64,000 nt of DNA from a bacterium (lineage in GTDB: Bacteria; Bacillota; Bacilli; Lactobacillales; Streptococcaceae). The notes under the pieces are model-generated. The model saw nothing but the letters and a program-made list of their open reading frames with translations. It searched no databases and had not been told where the DNA came from. Made by a program: the position numbers and the translations under genes. The stretch is taken from contig CAJNDD010000003.1 in the NCBI GenBank assembly GCA_905221435.1, positions 53,145-117,144 on the forward strand. The letters run 5' to 3'. Shown here piece by piece: positions 15,345 through 27,015 of the stretch (position 1 is the stretch's first letter; each line of letters begins with the position of its first letter).

Positions 15345-15380
15345 ACAAGTGAAAATAACAAACTTTTTCACTTGTTTTTT
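15345..15380 (+). terminator. Terminator of the GH25 gene
   Basis: 11-bp stem (ACAAGTGAAAA / TTTTCACTTGT) followed by TTTTTT. Confidence 0.85.
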
Positions 15381-15397
15381 CATTTTCTCCCTGTCTG

Positions 15398-15406
15398 TGT
15401 TATAAT
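15398..15406 (+). promoter_or_regulatory. Extended -10 promoter of the DUF368 operon
   Basis: TGTTATAAT is an extended -10 (TGnTATAAT) 44 bases ahead of the start codon; no good -35 is visible, as usual for this type. Confidence 0.6.
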
Positions 15407-15449
15407 TGATAGCATAGAGAAAGAATTTTATGAAATTGAGGATTTTATT

Positions 15450-16292
15450 ATGTTTTCATGGATTGCACGAGTTATTAAAGGAATCGTCATCGCATTAGGA
15501 TTTATCCTACCGGGAATTTCTGGCGGTGTTTTAGCAGCTATTTTGGGTATTTACGAGCGAATGATTGGCTTTCTGGCTCACCCCTTTAAAGATTTTAAAG
15601 AGAATGTCCTATACTTTATTCCAGTAGCTATCGGGATGTTGCTAGGCATTGGTTTGTTTTCTTATCCAATCGAGTATCTGCTAGAAAATTACCAAGTCTA
15701 TGTTTTATGGAGCTTTGCTGGAGCTATCATCGGTACGGTTCCTAGCCTCCTTAAAGAATCTACTCGAGAATCTGAACGTGATAAGATTGACCTAGTTTGG
15801 TTCTGGTCTACCTTTATCCTTTCAGGATTGGGTCTTTACGCGCTAAATTTTGTTGTAGGTTCACTCAGTGCTAGTTTTGCAAACTTCATCTTAGCAGGTG
15901 TTCTTTTAGCTCTTGGTGTCTTGGTGCCTGGTTTAAGTCCGTCAAATCTACTCTTGATTTTGGGACTGTACACTCCCATGCTCACTGGTTTTAAGACCTT
16001 TGATTTGTTTGGTACCTTCCTTCCTATCGGGATTGGTGCAGGAGCAACCCTCATTATCTTTTCAAAATTAATGGATCACGCCTTGAACAACTACCACTCC
16101 CGTGTTTATCACTTTATCATCGGAATTGTACTTTCAAGCACCCTCTTAATTTTGATCCCAAATGCCGGAAATGCTGAAAGTATCCAATACACTGGACTTT
16201 CTATTGTGAGTTATGTTCTCATCGCCTTCTTCTTTGCGCTTGGTATTTGGCTTGGTATCTGGATGAGTCAATTGGAGGATAAGTATAAATAA
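15450..16292 (+). CDS. DUF368 membrane protein, PopT-type undecaprenyl-phosphate translocase candidate
   Basis: 280 residues with about eight membrane segments. Two related motifs, GFILPGISGG near the N-terminus and GVLVPGLSPSN in the middle, mark the inverted repeat of the DUF368 family. Members of that family (PopT) have been shown in other bacteria to recycle undecaprenyl phosphate across the membrane for wall synthesis; this is applied here by homology. ATG 15450 has TTGAGGA upstream; earlier in-frame codons lie before any ribosome site. It overlaps the next gene by one base (TAATG). Confidence 0.85.
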   Translation: MFSWIARVIKGIVIALGFILPGISGGVLAAILGIYERMIGFLAHPFKDFKENVLYFIPVAIGMLLGIGLFSYPIEYLLENYQVYVLWSFAGAIIGTVPSLLKESTRESERDKIDLVWFWSTFILSGLGLYALNFVVGSLSASFANFILAGVLLALGVLVPGLSPSNLLLILGLYTPMLTGFKTFDLFGTFLPIGIGAGATLIIFSKLMDHALNNYHSRVYHFIIGIVLSSTLLILIPNAGNAESIQYTGLSIVSYVLIAFFFALGIWLGIWMSQLEDKYK

Positions 16293-16774
16293 TGGCAAAG
16301 AAAGTGAAGATTAAAAAAACCTTGGTCGAACAAATCTTGACCAAGGCGGGGATTGAGCACACAGGGATTCAAATCAATGCACTTGAGGGTGAACTTCCTT
16401 CGGAATATGATCGAACACATATCTTTAAAACCTTGGCTCTGCTGGGTGATAAGACGGGGCCAATCATCGGAATCGTTCCCATAACAGAACACCTCGCTGA
16501 GAAAAAACTTGCAAAGGTTTCTGGTAATAAAAAAGTCAGCATGATTCCTCAAAAAGATTTGGAAAAAACGACAGGCTATATTCATGGGGCTAATAACCCC
16601 GTCGGCATTCGCCAAAAACACAACTATCCAATTTTTATTGATAAAAGAGCCTTGGATTTGGACCAAATGATTGTCTCTGCTGGAGAAGTCGGGCACAGTA
16701 TCATCATCCGACCTCAAGACTTAGCCAGCTTTGTAAAAGCGGACTTCGCTGATCTCTTGGAGGAAAACAACTGA
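16292..16774 (+). CDS. YbaK/EbsC-type aminoacyl-tRNA deacylase
   Basis: 160 residues with the YbaK fold: MAKKVKIKKTLVEQILTKAG start, conserved K in KTLAL (~47-51), GANNPVGIRQ (~97-106) and the GEVGHSIIIRP end. Family members hydrolyse Cys-tRNA(Pro) or other mischarged tRNAs. Its start and stop overlap both neighbours (TAATG, TGATG), so it is translated with the DUF368 and phosphatase genes. Confidence 0.9.
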   Translation: MAKKVKIKKTLVEQILTKAGIEHTGIQINALEGELPSEYDRTHIFKTLALLGDKTGPIIGIVPITEHLAEKKLAKVSGNKKVSMIPQKDLEKTTGYIHGANNPVGIRQKHNYPIFIDKRALDLDQMIVSAGEVGHSIIIRPQDLASFVKADFADLLEENN

Positions 16775-17397
16775 TGAAACTCTATTTTGTCCGCCATGGT
16801 CGCACCCTCTGGAATCTTGAAAGACGTTTTCAAGGTGCTAGTGGGGACTCTCCCCTTCTTTCAGAGTCCATTGACATCCTAAAACAACTGGGTCAACATC
16901 TCAAGGAAATTCCTTTTGATATGATTTATTCTAGTGATTTACCCAGAGCAGTTAAATCTGCTGAAATTATCCAAAGTCAACTCCAGGCCCCTTGTCCTTT
17001 AAAGAGCATTCCTAACCTACGTGAATGGCAACTTGGAAAACTAGAGGGATTAAAAATCGCTACGCTCCATGCCATCTACCCACAACAAATCAAGGCCTTT
17101 CGCTCTAATCTGGCTCAGTTTGATACGAAGATGTTTGAAGCTGAGTCCCTCTACTCTACGACTCAGCGAACCATTCAATTTATCAAATCTCTGAAAGGAA
17201 GTCCGGCTGAAAGAGTTCTGATTGTCGGGCATGGGGCAAATCTCACTGCTAGCCTACGCACTCTCTTAGGCTATAAAGAGGCTCACCTCCGCAAAGAAGG
17301 AGGCTTGGCCAATGCTAGTCTGACAGTTTTAGAAACCGAGGATTTTGAGACCTTCACTCTGGAAAGATGGAATGACACTTCCTATCAAGAAAAATAA
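16774..17397 (+). CDS. Histidine phosphatase family protein (phosphoglycerate mutase-like)
   Basis: 207 residues with the RHG motif FVRHGRTLWN (~5-14), the second arginine in YSSDLPRAVKSAE (~51-63), the LREWQLGKLEG acid loop and the catalytic His in LIVGHGA (~149-155). Members remove phosphate from sugars, cofactors or nucleotides; the substrate cannot be told from sequence. Last gene of the three-gene operon. Confidence 0.88.
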   Translation: MKLYFVRHGRTLWNLERRFQGASGDSPLLSESIDILKQLGQHLKEIPFDMIYSSDLPRAVKSAEIIQSQLQAPCPLKSIPNLREWQLGKLEGLKIATLHAIYPQQIKAFRSNLAQFDTKMFEAESLYSTTQRTIQFIKSLKGSPAERVLIVGHGANLTASLRTLLGYKEAHLRKEGGLANASLTVLETEDFETFTLERWNDTSYQEK

Positions 17398-17401
17398 TCG
17401 G

Positions 17402-17429
17402 ACTTGATCCCAATGGTCAAGTTCTTTTT
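17402..17429 (+). terminator. Terminator of the DUF368-YbaK-phosphatase operon
   Basis: Stem ACTTGA / TCAAGT followed by TTTTT. Confidence 0.6.
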
Positions 17430-17526
17430 AGTTTTCAAAGAATATCCGTGAATTTCTCTGCTATTTATGATAAAATGGGAGTATCGCAAAAAATGACTCA
17501 TCGTATCAAATTTTGAGTAAAACTAG

Positions 17527-19026
<1,500 letters not shown>

Positions 19027-19034
19027 ACTCTTAT

Positions 19035-19059
19035 CTCTGGTACTTGCCAGAGGTTTTTT
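19035..19059 (+). terminator. Terminator of lysS
   Basis: Stem CTCTGG / CCAGAG followed by TTTTTT. Confidence 0.85.
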
Positions 19060-19064
19060 GATGC

Positions 19065-19098
19065 AAAAAGAGACTGAGGAAAAACTCAATCTCTTTTC
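19065..19098 (-). terminator. Terminator of the amino-acid ABC operon
   Basis: Stem AGAGATTGAG / CTCAGTCTCT with a T5 run on the minus strand. Confidence 0.75.
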
Positions 19099-19938
19099 TT
19101 ATTCTTGATTTTTAACTTGACTGGTGACTACATCTTCCCCAAACCATTTCTGGCTGATTTCCTGGAATTTTCCTTCTTGGTATAATGATACAAAGGCTTG
19201 ATTCAGAGCATCTAGCAAAGTTTTATCAGCAGGTCTAACACCCACTGCAAAAGCTTCACTTTCAAATCCAGCTGAAAAGACATTGTAGTCATTTAATATT
19301 CCTTCAGACTGGAGGTAATAATTGGCATATACCCGGTCAATCAACAAGGCATCAATCCGATCATTTTTCAAATCAATCAAGGCTTCATTGAAACTTTGGT
19401 ATTGATTGGCCTTCTGATCTTTTACCTTATTTTTTAGCAAATCTGGCTGCGCTTCAAAGTCTAAGTAACCAGAAGATCCAGCCTGGGCTCCTAAAACTTT
19501 GTCAGTCATATCCTGAACTGAGTGGATATTTTGAGACTTTTTAGAGACCAAAACTTGTTGATTTTCCATGTAAGGAATGGTAAAGGCAACCTTCTCTTTC
19601 CGTTCATCTGTAGCTGTATAGCCATTCCAGATGGCATCAATGGTACCATTTTGTAGTTCGGTTTCTTTCATATCCCAGTCGATGGGTTGAAATTTAATCT
19701 GAATTCCAAGCTTTTCAGAAACAGCTTGGGCTAGGTCAATATCAAAACCTGCATACTGGCCATTCTTTTCCTCAAATCCCATGGGAACAAAGGTATTGTC
19801 AAAGCCAATGGTAATGCTACCCTGCTTTTGATATTTGGACCAATTATCCTGATTTGGATCACTTGCCTTCTGAGTACAAGCCGTCAGGAAAAAGCTAAAG
19901 AACAGAGCAAGTACAAGGGCAATTTTCTTTCTCTTCAT
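19099..19938 (-). CDS. aatB: Amino-acid ABC importer, substrate-binding lipoprotein
   Basis: 279 residues. Lipoprotein signal (KRKKIALVLALFFSFFLTAC, Cys ~21) and a type II periplasmic-binding-protein fold of the polar amino acid family (FDNTFVPMGFEEKNGQYAGFDIDL). It captures amino acids (cystine/polar type) for the permease and ATPase encoded upstream. I choose ATG 19938, with AGGAGG just upstream; the GTG two codons earlier lies in that ribosome site. Pneumococcal AatB has the same neighbours. Substrate not determined by sequence. Confidence 0.88.
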   Translation of the reverse strand: MKRKKIALVLALFFSFFLTACTQKASDPNQDNWSKYQKQGSITIGFDNTFVPMGFEEKNGQYAGFDIDLAQAVSEKLGIQIKFQPIDWDMKETELQNGTIDAIWNGYTATDERKEKVAFTIPYMENQQVLVSKKSQNIHSVQDMTDKVLGAQAGSSGYLDFEAQPDLLKNKVKDQKANQYQSFNEALIDLKNDRIDALLIDRVYANYYLQSEGILNDYNVFSAGFESEAFAVGVRPADKTLLDALNQAFVSLYQEGKFQEISQKWFGEDVVTSQVKNQE

Positions 19939-19953
19939 AGGCACCTCCTACTC

Positions 19954-20583
19954 CTACTTTGAATCAACCTTAAGGATCTGATCAGCAATGTTTTCCGCAA
20001 ACTGAAAATCGTGGGTAACAACAATCTGGGTCATCCCACGCTCTTTATTTTGAAGGATAAGTTTTTCTACTTCTAATCGCAACTCTGGATCTAAGGCTGA
20101 TGTAGGTTCATCATATCCGATAATTTCTGGTTTTATCATCATAGCGCGCGCTAAAGCTACCCGTTGTTTTTGCCCACCTGAAAGTGAGAATGGAAAGGCA
20201 TCTGCATGTCCTGCTAACCCAAGTTGTTCTAACAAACCACGCGCCTTCTTCTCAGCAACTTCCTTCTCCATTCTCATCGTTTTTATGGGCAACAGAGTTA
20301 AGTTATCTAGAACTGACAAATGCGGAAAGAGTTGAAAATCTTGAAAAACAAATCCCAGAAGATTGCGCTTTTCTAGTTCGTCTATAGCTAGCGATTCGCC
20401 GTTATAGTAAATTTCCCCTGAATCGATGGTTTCCAATCCAGCTAGCATACGTAACAAAGTGGTCTTTCCGCCTCCTGATGGACCTACGATTGCAAGGATT
20501 TGCTTTTCAGGAATTGATAGGCTGAAATTGGTTAAGATTTGTTTGCCACCAAAGGCCTTGTTGATATTTCGTAATTCTAACAT
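19954..20583 (-). CDS. Amino-acid ABC importer, ATP-binding protein
   Basis: 209 residues, polar amino acid (GlnQ/HisP) class: Walker A GPSGGGKTT (~34-42), Q-loop FVFQDFQLFPH, signature LSGGQKQR, Walker B IIGYDEPTSALDP and H-loop VTHD. Note a tyrosine in Walker B (GYDEP) where Phe is common. Start ATG 20583 follows GAGGATT; the longer frame to 20622 has no ribosome site and runs into the permease gene. Second gene of the operon. Confidence 0.92.
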   Translation of the reverse strand: MLELRNINKAFGGKQILTNFSLSIPEKQILAIVGPSGGGKTTLLRMLAGLETIDSGEIYYNGESLAIDELEKRNLLGFVFQDFQLFPHLSVLDNLTLLPIKTMRMEKEVAEKKARGLLEQLGLAGHADAFPFSLSGGQKQRVALARAMMIKPEIIGYDEPTSALDPELRLEVEKLILQNKERGMTQIVVTHDFQFAENIADQILKVDSK

Positions 20584-20593
20584 AGCAATCCTC

Positions 20594-21235
20594 CTATCTG
20601 TAATAACTGTACTTCTTCTCAAGTTTTTTCGCTACAATGGTTACAAGACCAATCATAATCAAATAAATCGCTCCAGCTAAAAACATAGGAACAAGACTAG
20701 CATCTCGATTGGCTGCTGTCCGACTTGCCAAAATCAAATCTGAAATCCCCAAAGCATAGACCAAAGAAGTATCCTTGACCAAACTCATAATCTCATTAAA
20801 AACACTCGGTAAGACAATCTTTGTAACCTGAGGCAAAATAATATAGCGCACTGTGTCAAAAGGACTAAACTTCAAGACCTTAGCAGCCTCATATTGACCT
20901 TTAGGTATGGTTTCAATCCCACCACGAAAGATTTCAGCAAAGTAGGCTGCATAGTTCAGTACAAAAGCGATCACAGCAGCAGGCAGACGATCTAAACGTA
21001 TCCCGATGCTAGGGAGAACATAGTAAATAAAGATTAATTGCAAGAGCAAGGGAGTCCCTCGCATCACCCAAATATAAAGGTCAATGAGATAATGGAGGGG
21101 TTTCCAACGGACTTGCAAAGCAAAGGCAACGACAATACCTAAAGGAATTGAAAAAATTAAAACCAGAGCAAAGACTTGAAGTGTCATACTTGCACCGTTC
21201 AATAAACTTGGTAATATCTCAAACATATAAGACAT
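20594..21235 (-). CDS. Amino-acid ABC importer, permease
   Basis: 213 residues with five membrane segments and the inner-membrane EAA loop (YEAAKVLKFSPFDTVRYIILP) that docks on the ATPase. HisM/GlnP family. ATG 21235 has AGGAGGTG directly upstream. First gene of the permease-ATPase-binding protein operon, an order that differs from operons where the binding protein comes first. Confidence 0.92.
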   Translation of the reverse strand: MSYMFEILPSLLNGASMTLQVFALVLIFSIPLGIVVAFALQVRWKPLHYLIDLYIWVMRGTPLLLQLIFIYYVLPSIGIRLDRLPAAVIAFVLNYAAYFAEIFRGGIETIPKGQYEAAKVLKFSPFDTVRYIILPQVTKIVLPSVFNEIMSLVKDTSLVYALGISDLILASRTAANRDASLVPMFLAGAIYLIMIGLVTIVAKKLEKKYSYYR

Positions 21236-21263
21236 ACTGCACCTCCTAAAAATTATTGTTCCT

Positions 21264-21291
21264 ATTATAGCATAAATAAACAATTTAGCAA
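21264..21291 (-). promoter_or_regulatory. Promoter of the amino-acid ABC operon
   Basis: TTGCTA, a 16-base spacer and TATAAT on the minus strand, 29 bases ahead of the permease start. Confidence 0.7.
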
Positions 21292-22287
21292 TGGTTTTTG
21301 TAAAAAAATTCTCTTTCTTTTAAAAAATAAAACAGTATGAAACTTTCATAATAAAACTAGTTTTCCTGCCCTTAAAATTGGAGGCTCTAACTACTTTTGA
21401 ACCAGTACTTGATTTTATTCAATAGAGTCTTAAAATTATTAGGTTAACCAATAAAGGCTAATCGCATACTTAATTTGTCTAATTAAACAGGTTCAAGTAC
21501 TCCCTTTTTAACTGCATAACAAACATCTCTGTACTATATTTATTGTTCACTGCCAACAAATATAGTACAGAGATGCACCACAATTATACAATAAAAAGAT
21601 AAACTTTTGATACTAACTCCCCCAGAGAATCTTCATCTGACTAAGGGTTATAAAAAATAAATCCTACGGAGAGGTTACGTCCACACTTGAAGATGAGATT
21701 GAACTAAAAACAAACTATCCACCAATACTAAAAGAGACAGTCTAAAAATCCTCATGCTCTCAAAAAACAAATATAAAATCATTTAAAACTATAGTTCATT
21801 TCACTATCGGAACTTCTATTTCTTACTACTTCGAAGAAGTTAATCGCTAGTCACTGAGAGTTGGATACTATAGAAAAAGTCATCAGTTTTCTATATAAGC
21901 ATGGGTATCAAGTTATTAAAATTGTTATAGGATCTGTAAATATTTCACCAATACATATCTGATTGATGAATTCAATCTAAAAACAGTAAGATTTCTCATC
22001 CATCAAATTTACATACGGATGAATATTTTGAATATGATACAGAGTTCTTAGACTTACGCGACTATGCTATCTGTTCATCTGATTTAGATTCTTCATTTTT
22101 CTAAAAAATCTCTTTTATTTTAATCTCTAGTTCAACTTCTAAAAAGAAAATAATGCCTTTTAAACAGTAGCTAATATTATGAAAAGTTTGAAAAGTTCAA
22201 ACATAAAAGAAGAGGGTAACGATTTACTATTTAAAGTCATCTGTATAAAGATATTTTCAAACCAATAGAATTTAACTTTCCATCCTC
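21292..22287. other. About 1 kb without an intact gene
   Basis: AT-rich sequence with stops in all frames. It contains a 17-bp perfect inverted repeat at 21525-21574 and short open stretches that read like decayed coding sequence (for example around 22040-22100 on the plus strand), but I could not match them to a family. It separates two unrelated operons in the same direction. Confidence 0.5.
21525..21574. repeat. 17-bp perfect inverted repeat
   Basis: ATCTCTGTACTATATTT (21525-21541) and its exact complement (21558-21574) flank 16 bases. No T-run follows on either strand, so it is not a normal terminator; it may be a MITE core, an operator or an IS end. Confidence 0.7.
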
Positions 22288-23622
22288 TTAAAAAATATCA
22301 AAAAGGAGCTTGATATTGAGAATGGTTAAGATAATGGAAACTGCGTAACCTAGGATAGTGTTCCACTTGGCATTGGTAAATTCTCCCATCAGTGACTTTT
22401 TAGAAGTCAGATAGATTAAGGGGAAGATTGAAAACGGAAGAGCGATTGACAGAAAGACCTGTGAATAGACCAATAACTGATCCAAGGTTTTTTCTTGATG
22501 TCCAAACAAAACGGCGACTATAATCACAGGTAGCAAGGCAAAAATACGTGTACCGATACGGATAATCCACTGAGGTAATTTCAGATGCAGGAAACCTTCC
22601 ATGACAATCTGTCCTGTCAAGGTACCTGTAATGGTCGAATTTTGTCCACTTGCTAAGAGAGCTAGTGCAAATAAAGTTGATAGAGTTGAACTAGCTATCG
22701 CTCCTGCTATCTTCGAATCCTGTAAAGCATTGTACATTTGAGAAAAAGCTGAAATTTCAGATGCATGACCAAAAAAGAGAGATGCCCCTAAAATAAGAAG
22801 CAAGGAATTGACAATAAAGGCTAGGGACAGCTGAAGATTTGAATCCCAGGTCATAAAACGCACGGCTTTTCGAACATCCTTCTTATCTTTGTGATTGATT
22901 TTCCTTGTTTGGGATAGGGATGAATGAAGATAGAGATTATGGGGCATGACTGTCGCACCCACAATTCCTAGAGCCAAGGTCAATTGGCTTTCATGACCTG
23001 GCAATGGTGTCTCAAATAATGTAGGAGTCGGTAAATAACCACCAAAAATACCCTGAATACTTGGACTGGATAAGGCCACCAGATAGGTAAAGATGGCTAA
23101 TATGGTTAAAATAAGGGTCGTAACAATGGCTTCAATTTTTTTGAAGCCAAATTTCATCAATAAAAGTAACAAAAATACATCTAAAACGGTTAAGAGGATA
23201 GCGACCATAATCGGTATCTTAAATAAAAGATTTAAAGCAATCGCTGAACCTAGAACCTCGGCTAAGTCTGTTGCCATTAAAGCTAATTCTAAAATCACCC
23301 ACAAACTATAGCGAAGCCACTTGGGAGCATGATGAGCTGTTGCCTGTGCTAGGTCCATCTTAGTTACGATACCGAGCTTTCCAGCCATCTGTTGTAGTTG
23401 CATGGCAATGATGGATGAAATCAAAATAACAAATAAGAGACTATACTTGTAGGAGGCACCACCAACCACACTGGTAATCCAGTTTCCAGGATCCATGTAG
23501 CCAACTGCTACAAGAGCTCCAGGTCCTAAAAATGCTTTTAGATTTTGCCAAAAATGATTGTTATTCGGAGTTTCAATGGATTGATTGATCTCAGAAAGAG
23601 AGACTTTTTTGTAAGAAGACAT
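22288..23622 (-). CDS. mntH: Nramp-family Mn2+/divalent metal transporter
   Basis: 444 residues, about 11 membrane segments. Metal-site motifs are present: DPGN in TM1 (YMDPGNW) and MPH in TM6 (GATVMPHNLYLHS), plus the ASGQNSTITGT transport signature. Imports Mn2+ with protons. Its promoter region carries a 15-bp PerR/Fur-like palindrome. The N-terminal ~25 residues are polar and cytoplasmic. Confidence 0.93.
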   Translation of the reverse strand: MSSYKKVSLSEINQSIETPNNNHFWQNLKAFLGPGALVAVGYMDPGNWITSVVGGASYKYSLLFVILISSIIAMQLQQMAGKLGIVTKMDLAQATAHHAPKWLRYSLWVILELALMATDLAEVLGSAIALNLLFKIPIMVAILLTVLDVFLLLLLMKFGFKKIEAIVTTLILTILAIFTYLVALSSPSIQGIFGGYLPTPTLFETPLPGHESQLTLALGIVGATVMPHNLYLHSSLSQTRKINHKDKKDVRKAVRFMTWDSNLQLSLAFIVNSLLLILGASLFFGHASEISAFSQMYNALQDSKIAGAIASSTLSTLFALALLASGQNSTITGTLTGQIVMEGFLHLKLPQWIIRIGTRIFALLPVIIVAVLFGHQEKTLDQLLVYSQVFLSIALPFSIFPLIYLTSKKSLMGEFTNAKWNTILGYAVSIILTILNIKLLFDIF

Positions 23623-23717
23623 CGGAACTTTACACTTTCTAATCTGTCTTTAGCTATTTTCTTAATGGAATTTTTGAAAATATAATGAAAATAGTTTCCT
23701 ATTTCCAATTCTTCCTT

Positions 23718-23746
23718 ATTATATCACATTTTAGAATGATTCTTAA
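23718..23746 (-). promoter_or_regulatory. mntH promoter with overlapping PerR/Fur-like box
   Basis: TTAAGA, a 17-base spacer and TATAAT on the minus strand. TTAGAATGATTCTTA (23731-23745) is a 7-1-7 inverted repeat with one mismatch that overlaps the -35, close to the PerR/Fur consensus TTATAATNATTATAA. Metal- or peroxide-dependent repression of mntH is inferred. Confidence 0.55.
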
Positions 23747-23785
23747 GGAAAGAATGATAGTTCAAATAAGCAATATCTGTATTGC

Positions 23786-23817
23786 AAAAGCCAGCGTTTT
23801 CTGACGCTGGCTTTAAA
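23786..23817 (-). terminator. Terminator of the pyr operon after carB
   Basis: 10-bp stem (AAAGCCAGCG / CGCTGGCTTT) with loop TTTTCTGA; T-runs are short on both strands. A related GCCAGCG hairpin lies at the right edge of the window. Confidence 0.65.
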
Positions 23818-23838
23818 ACTGTGAAAATTCTTTCTCAA

Positions 23839-26800
23839 CTAGATCGCTTCTGTGACAAAACTACGACTTTCTAGCACCTTGAGCATGGCATTAGCTGTAT
23901 CTAGGGCTGTGAAGAGGGGCACACCGTGTTCAATAGCCGAACGGCGGATTTGCTCACCATCTTCATCAGCAGTTCGTTTAGTTCCGACAGTATTGATGAT
24001 CGCTTGGATTTTTCCTTTGCGAACAAAGCTTGGGATATCCTTATCGTCATCACCTATCTTACCAACAGGTTGAGCTTGCAGTCCATGACTAGCAAAGAAA
24101 GCTGCTGTCCCTTCTGTCGCGAGGATACCGTAACCGATATTTTGGAAACGACGAGCTAAGTCCAAGGCTTCATCTTTTGCATCATCAGCGATGGTAAAGA
24201 CTACATTTCCAAAGGTTGGCAAGTGTAGGTAAGAAGCTTCAAAGGCTTTATAAAGAGCTTTTTCCAAAGTAGTATCAGAACCCATAACTTCACCTGTTGA
24301 CTTCATTTCAGGACCAAGCAAGCTGTCTACTTTCGCTAACTTGGTGAAGGAGAAGACTGGCGCCTTGATATGAACGCGTGTACTTTCAGGGTAAAGTCCA
24401 TCTTGGTAGCCAAGTTCTTCAAGACTTTGACCAAGAATGAGCTTAGTTGCTACCTGAGCCATAGGAATATTGGTTACCTTAGAAAGGAATGGCACCGTAC
24501 GGCTGGCACGTGGATTGACCTCAATAACATAGACTTTCTCATCTTTGATGACAAACTGAATGTTCATCATACCAAGACAGTTGAGACCGATTGCTAGGCG
24601 TTTGGTGTAATCTGCGATAGTTTCCTGAACCTTTTGCGACAAGGTTTGTGGTGGGTAAACGGCCATTGAGTCACCTGAGTGGACACCGGCACGTTCGATA
24701 TGCTCCATGATACCAGGGATGAGGACATTCTCTCCATCTGAGATAGCATCAACTTCACACTCTTGCCCAACGATGTAAGAGTCAACAAGGACTGGGTGGT
24801 CTGGACTAGCCTTAACAGCTGTACGCATGTAAGAACGGAGGTCTTCTTCGTTTTCTACAATTTCCATGGCACGTCCACCCAAGACATAAGATGGGCGAAC
24901 GAGGACTGGGAAGCCAATCTTGCGAGCTGCGAGTACTGCTTCTTCTTCATTTGTAGCTGTTTGTCCTGGTGGTTGTGGAATATCTAAGTCTTTAAGGGCT
25001 TGTTCAAAGAGGTCACGGTCTTCGGCACAGTCTAGGTCAGCGACTTGCGTACCAAGAATGGTCACACCTGCTTTTGCCAAAGGCTCCGCAAGGTTGATGG
25101 CTGTTTGACCACCGAACTGAACGATAACCCCTTTTGGTTGCTCCAAGTCGATAACATTCATAACATCTTCGAAAGTCAACGGTTCAAAGTAGAGCTTGTC
25201 AGATACCGAGAAGTCTGTTGAAACAGTCTCTGGATTTGAGTTCATAATGATGGCTTCGTAACCAGCCGCCTGTATAGCCTTAACAGAGTGAACAGTTGCG
25301 TAGTCAAACTCAACCCCTTGACCGATACGGATTGGACCTGAACCTAGGACTAGAACAGATTCCTTGTCAGATTTGATAGATTCATTTTCCCAGCCATAGG
25401 TAGAATAGAAATATGGCGTTTCAGAGTCGAACTCTGCCGCACAGGTATCGACCATCTTGTATACTGGAACAATCTTGTTTTTCAAACGCAGTTGGCGAAC
25501 TTGGTCAGCGGTCATTTTCCAGAGTTCAGCAATCTTGCGGTCTGAAAATCCATTGAGTTTAGCTGTTTTCAAGACTTCTAGATCTTGTGGATGGGCACCT
25601 AATTCTTGCTCAATTTCAAAGATGTGCAAGAGTTTATCCAGATAGAAGATATCAATCTTAGTCAATTCAGCAATTTCTTCTGGTGTGTAACCACGGCGAA
25701 TAGCTTCTGATACGTAGAAGAGACGGTCATCTTGGGCCTTGACAACCTTTTCAATCAAGGCATCATCAGAAACGGTTGCCAGTTCAGGCATTTCATTGTG
25801 GTGAACGCCAATTTCAAGTGAACGACAGGCTTTTAGAAGAGATTCCTCGATGTTACGACCAATGGCCATGACTTCCCCAGTCGCCTTCATCTGAGTACCA
25901 AGACGACGTTCACCCTTTTCAAACTTATCAAATGGGAAACGTGGAATCTTGGCAACGACGTAGTCGAGGGCTGGTTCAAACATGGCATAGGTTGAACCCG
26001 TGACTGGGTTGATAACCTCATCCAAGGTCAAACCGACGGCAATCTTGGCAGCCAATTTGGCAATCGGGTAACCCGTCGCCTTAGAAGCAAGGGCTGACGA
26101 ACGTGATACACGAGGATTTACTTCGATGACATAATACTTAAAGCTGTGTGGATCAAGGGCTAGCTGAACGTTACATCCACCTTCAATCTTGAGAGCTCGG
26201 ATAATGCTCAAGCTCGCGTCACGTAGCATTTGGTTTTCATAGTCTGACATGGTTTGCGCTGGAGCAAATACGATAGAATCCCCTGTATGAATCCCAACTG
26301 GGTCAAAGTTTTCCATGTTACAAACAACGAGGGCATTGTCAGCTGAGTCACGCATGACCTCGTACTCGATTTCTTTAAAACCGGCAATGGAACGCTCAAT
26401 CAAACATTGGGTAACAGGTGATAGTTTCAAACCATTTTCAGCGATTTCACGCAATTCTTCCTCATTGGCACACATACCACCACCCGTACCACCTAGGGTA
26501 AAGGCTGGACGGACGATGACTGGGTAGCCAATTGTCGCTGCAAAGGCCACTGCTTCTTCCACCGTGTTGACAATTTCAGATTCAGGGATCGGCTGCTCAA
26601 GCTCTTCCATCAATTGTTTAAAGAGGTCACGGTCCTCCGCTTGGTCGATGGCAGACAATTTAGTACCTAGAAGTTCGACACCCAATTCATCTAAGATACC
26701 GTTTTTAGACAATTCCATGGCCATATTGAGCCCTGTCTGACCACCAAGTGTGGGGAGCAAGGCATCTGGACGTTCCTTACGGAGAATACGTGTCACAAAC

Positions 26801-27015
26801 TCGAGTGTAATCGGTTCGATGTAGACCTTGTCTGCAATCTCCTTATCCGTCATGATAGTAGCAGGATTTGAGTTCACCAAGACAACCTCGTAACCTTCTT
26901 CTTTCAAAGACAAGCAAGCCTGGGTCCCAGCATAGTCAAACTCAGCAGCCTGACCAATAATAATCGGACCAGAACCAATCACCATAATTTTTTGAATATC
27001 AGTACGTTTAGGCAT
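23839..27015 (-). CDS. carB: Carbamoyl-phosphate synthase, large subunit
   Basis: 1058 residues, full length. Two homologous ATP-grasp halves (starting near [20 protein letters not shown] and [20 protein letters not shown]), an oligomerization domain (~400-550) and a C-terminal MGS-like allosteric domain (~935-1058). Makes carbamoyl phosphate from bicarbonate, ammonia (from CarA) and two ATP, for pyrimidines and arginine. It is 311 bases from carA, unusually far for this pair. Confidence 0.98.
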   Translation of the reverse strand: MPKRTDIQKIMVIGSGPIIIGQAAEFDYAGTQACLSLKEEGYEVVLVNSNPATIMTDKEIADKVYIEPITLEFVTRILRKERPDALLPTLGGQTGLNMAMELSKNGILDELGVELLGTKLSAIDQAEDRDLFKQLMEELEQPIPESEIVNTVEEAVAFAATIGYPVIVRPAFTLGGTGGGMCANEEELREIAENGLKLSPVTQCLIERSIAGFKEIEYEVMRDSADNALVVCNMENFDPVGIHTGDSIVFAPAQTMSDYENQMLRDASLSIIRALKIEGGCNVQLALDPHSFKYYVIEVNPRVSRSSALASKATGYPIAKLAAKIAVGLTLDEVINPVTGSTYAMFEPALDYVVAKIPRFPFDKFEKGERRLGTQMKATGEVMAIGRNIEESLLKACRSLEIGVHHNEMPELATVSDDALIEKVVKAQDDRLFYVSEAIRRGYTPEEIAELTKIDIFYLDKLLHIFEIEQELGAHPQDLEVLKTAKLNGFSDRKIAELWKMTADQVRQLRLKNKIVPVYKMVDTCAAEFDSETPYFYSTYGWENESIKSDKESVLVLGSGPIRIGQGVEFDYATVHSVKAIQAAGYEAIIMNSNPETVSTDFSVSDKLYFEPLTFEDVMNVIDLEQPKGVIVQFGGQTAINLAEPLAKAGVTILGTQVADLDCAEDRDLFEQALKDLDIPQPPGQTATNEEEAVLAARKIGFPVLVRPSYVLGGRAMEIVENEEDLRSYMRTAVKASPDHPVLVDSYIVGQECEVDAISDGENVLIPGIMEHIERAGVHSGDSMAVYPPQTLSQKVQETIADYTKRLAIGLNCLGMMNIQFVIKDEKVYVIEVNPRASRTVPFLSKVTNIPMAQVATKLILGQSLEELGYQDGLYPESTRVHIKAPVFSFTKLAKVDSLLGPEMKSTGEVMGSDTTLEKALYKAFEASYLHLPTFGNVVFTIADDAKDEALDLARRFQNIGYGILATEGTAAFFASHGLQAQPVGKIGDDDKDIPSFVRKGKIQAIINTVGTKRTADEDGEQIRRSAIEHGVPLFTALDTANAMLKVLESRSFVTEAI

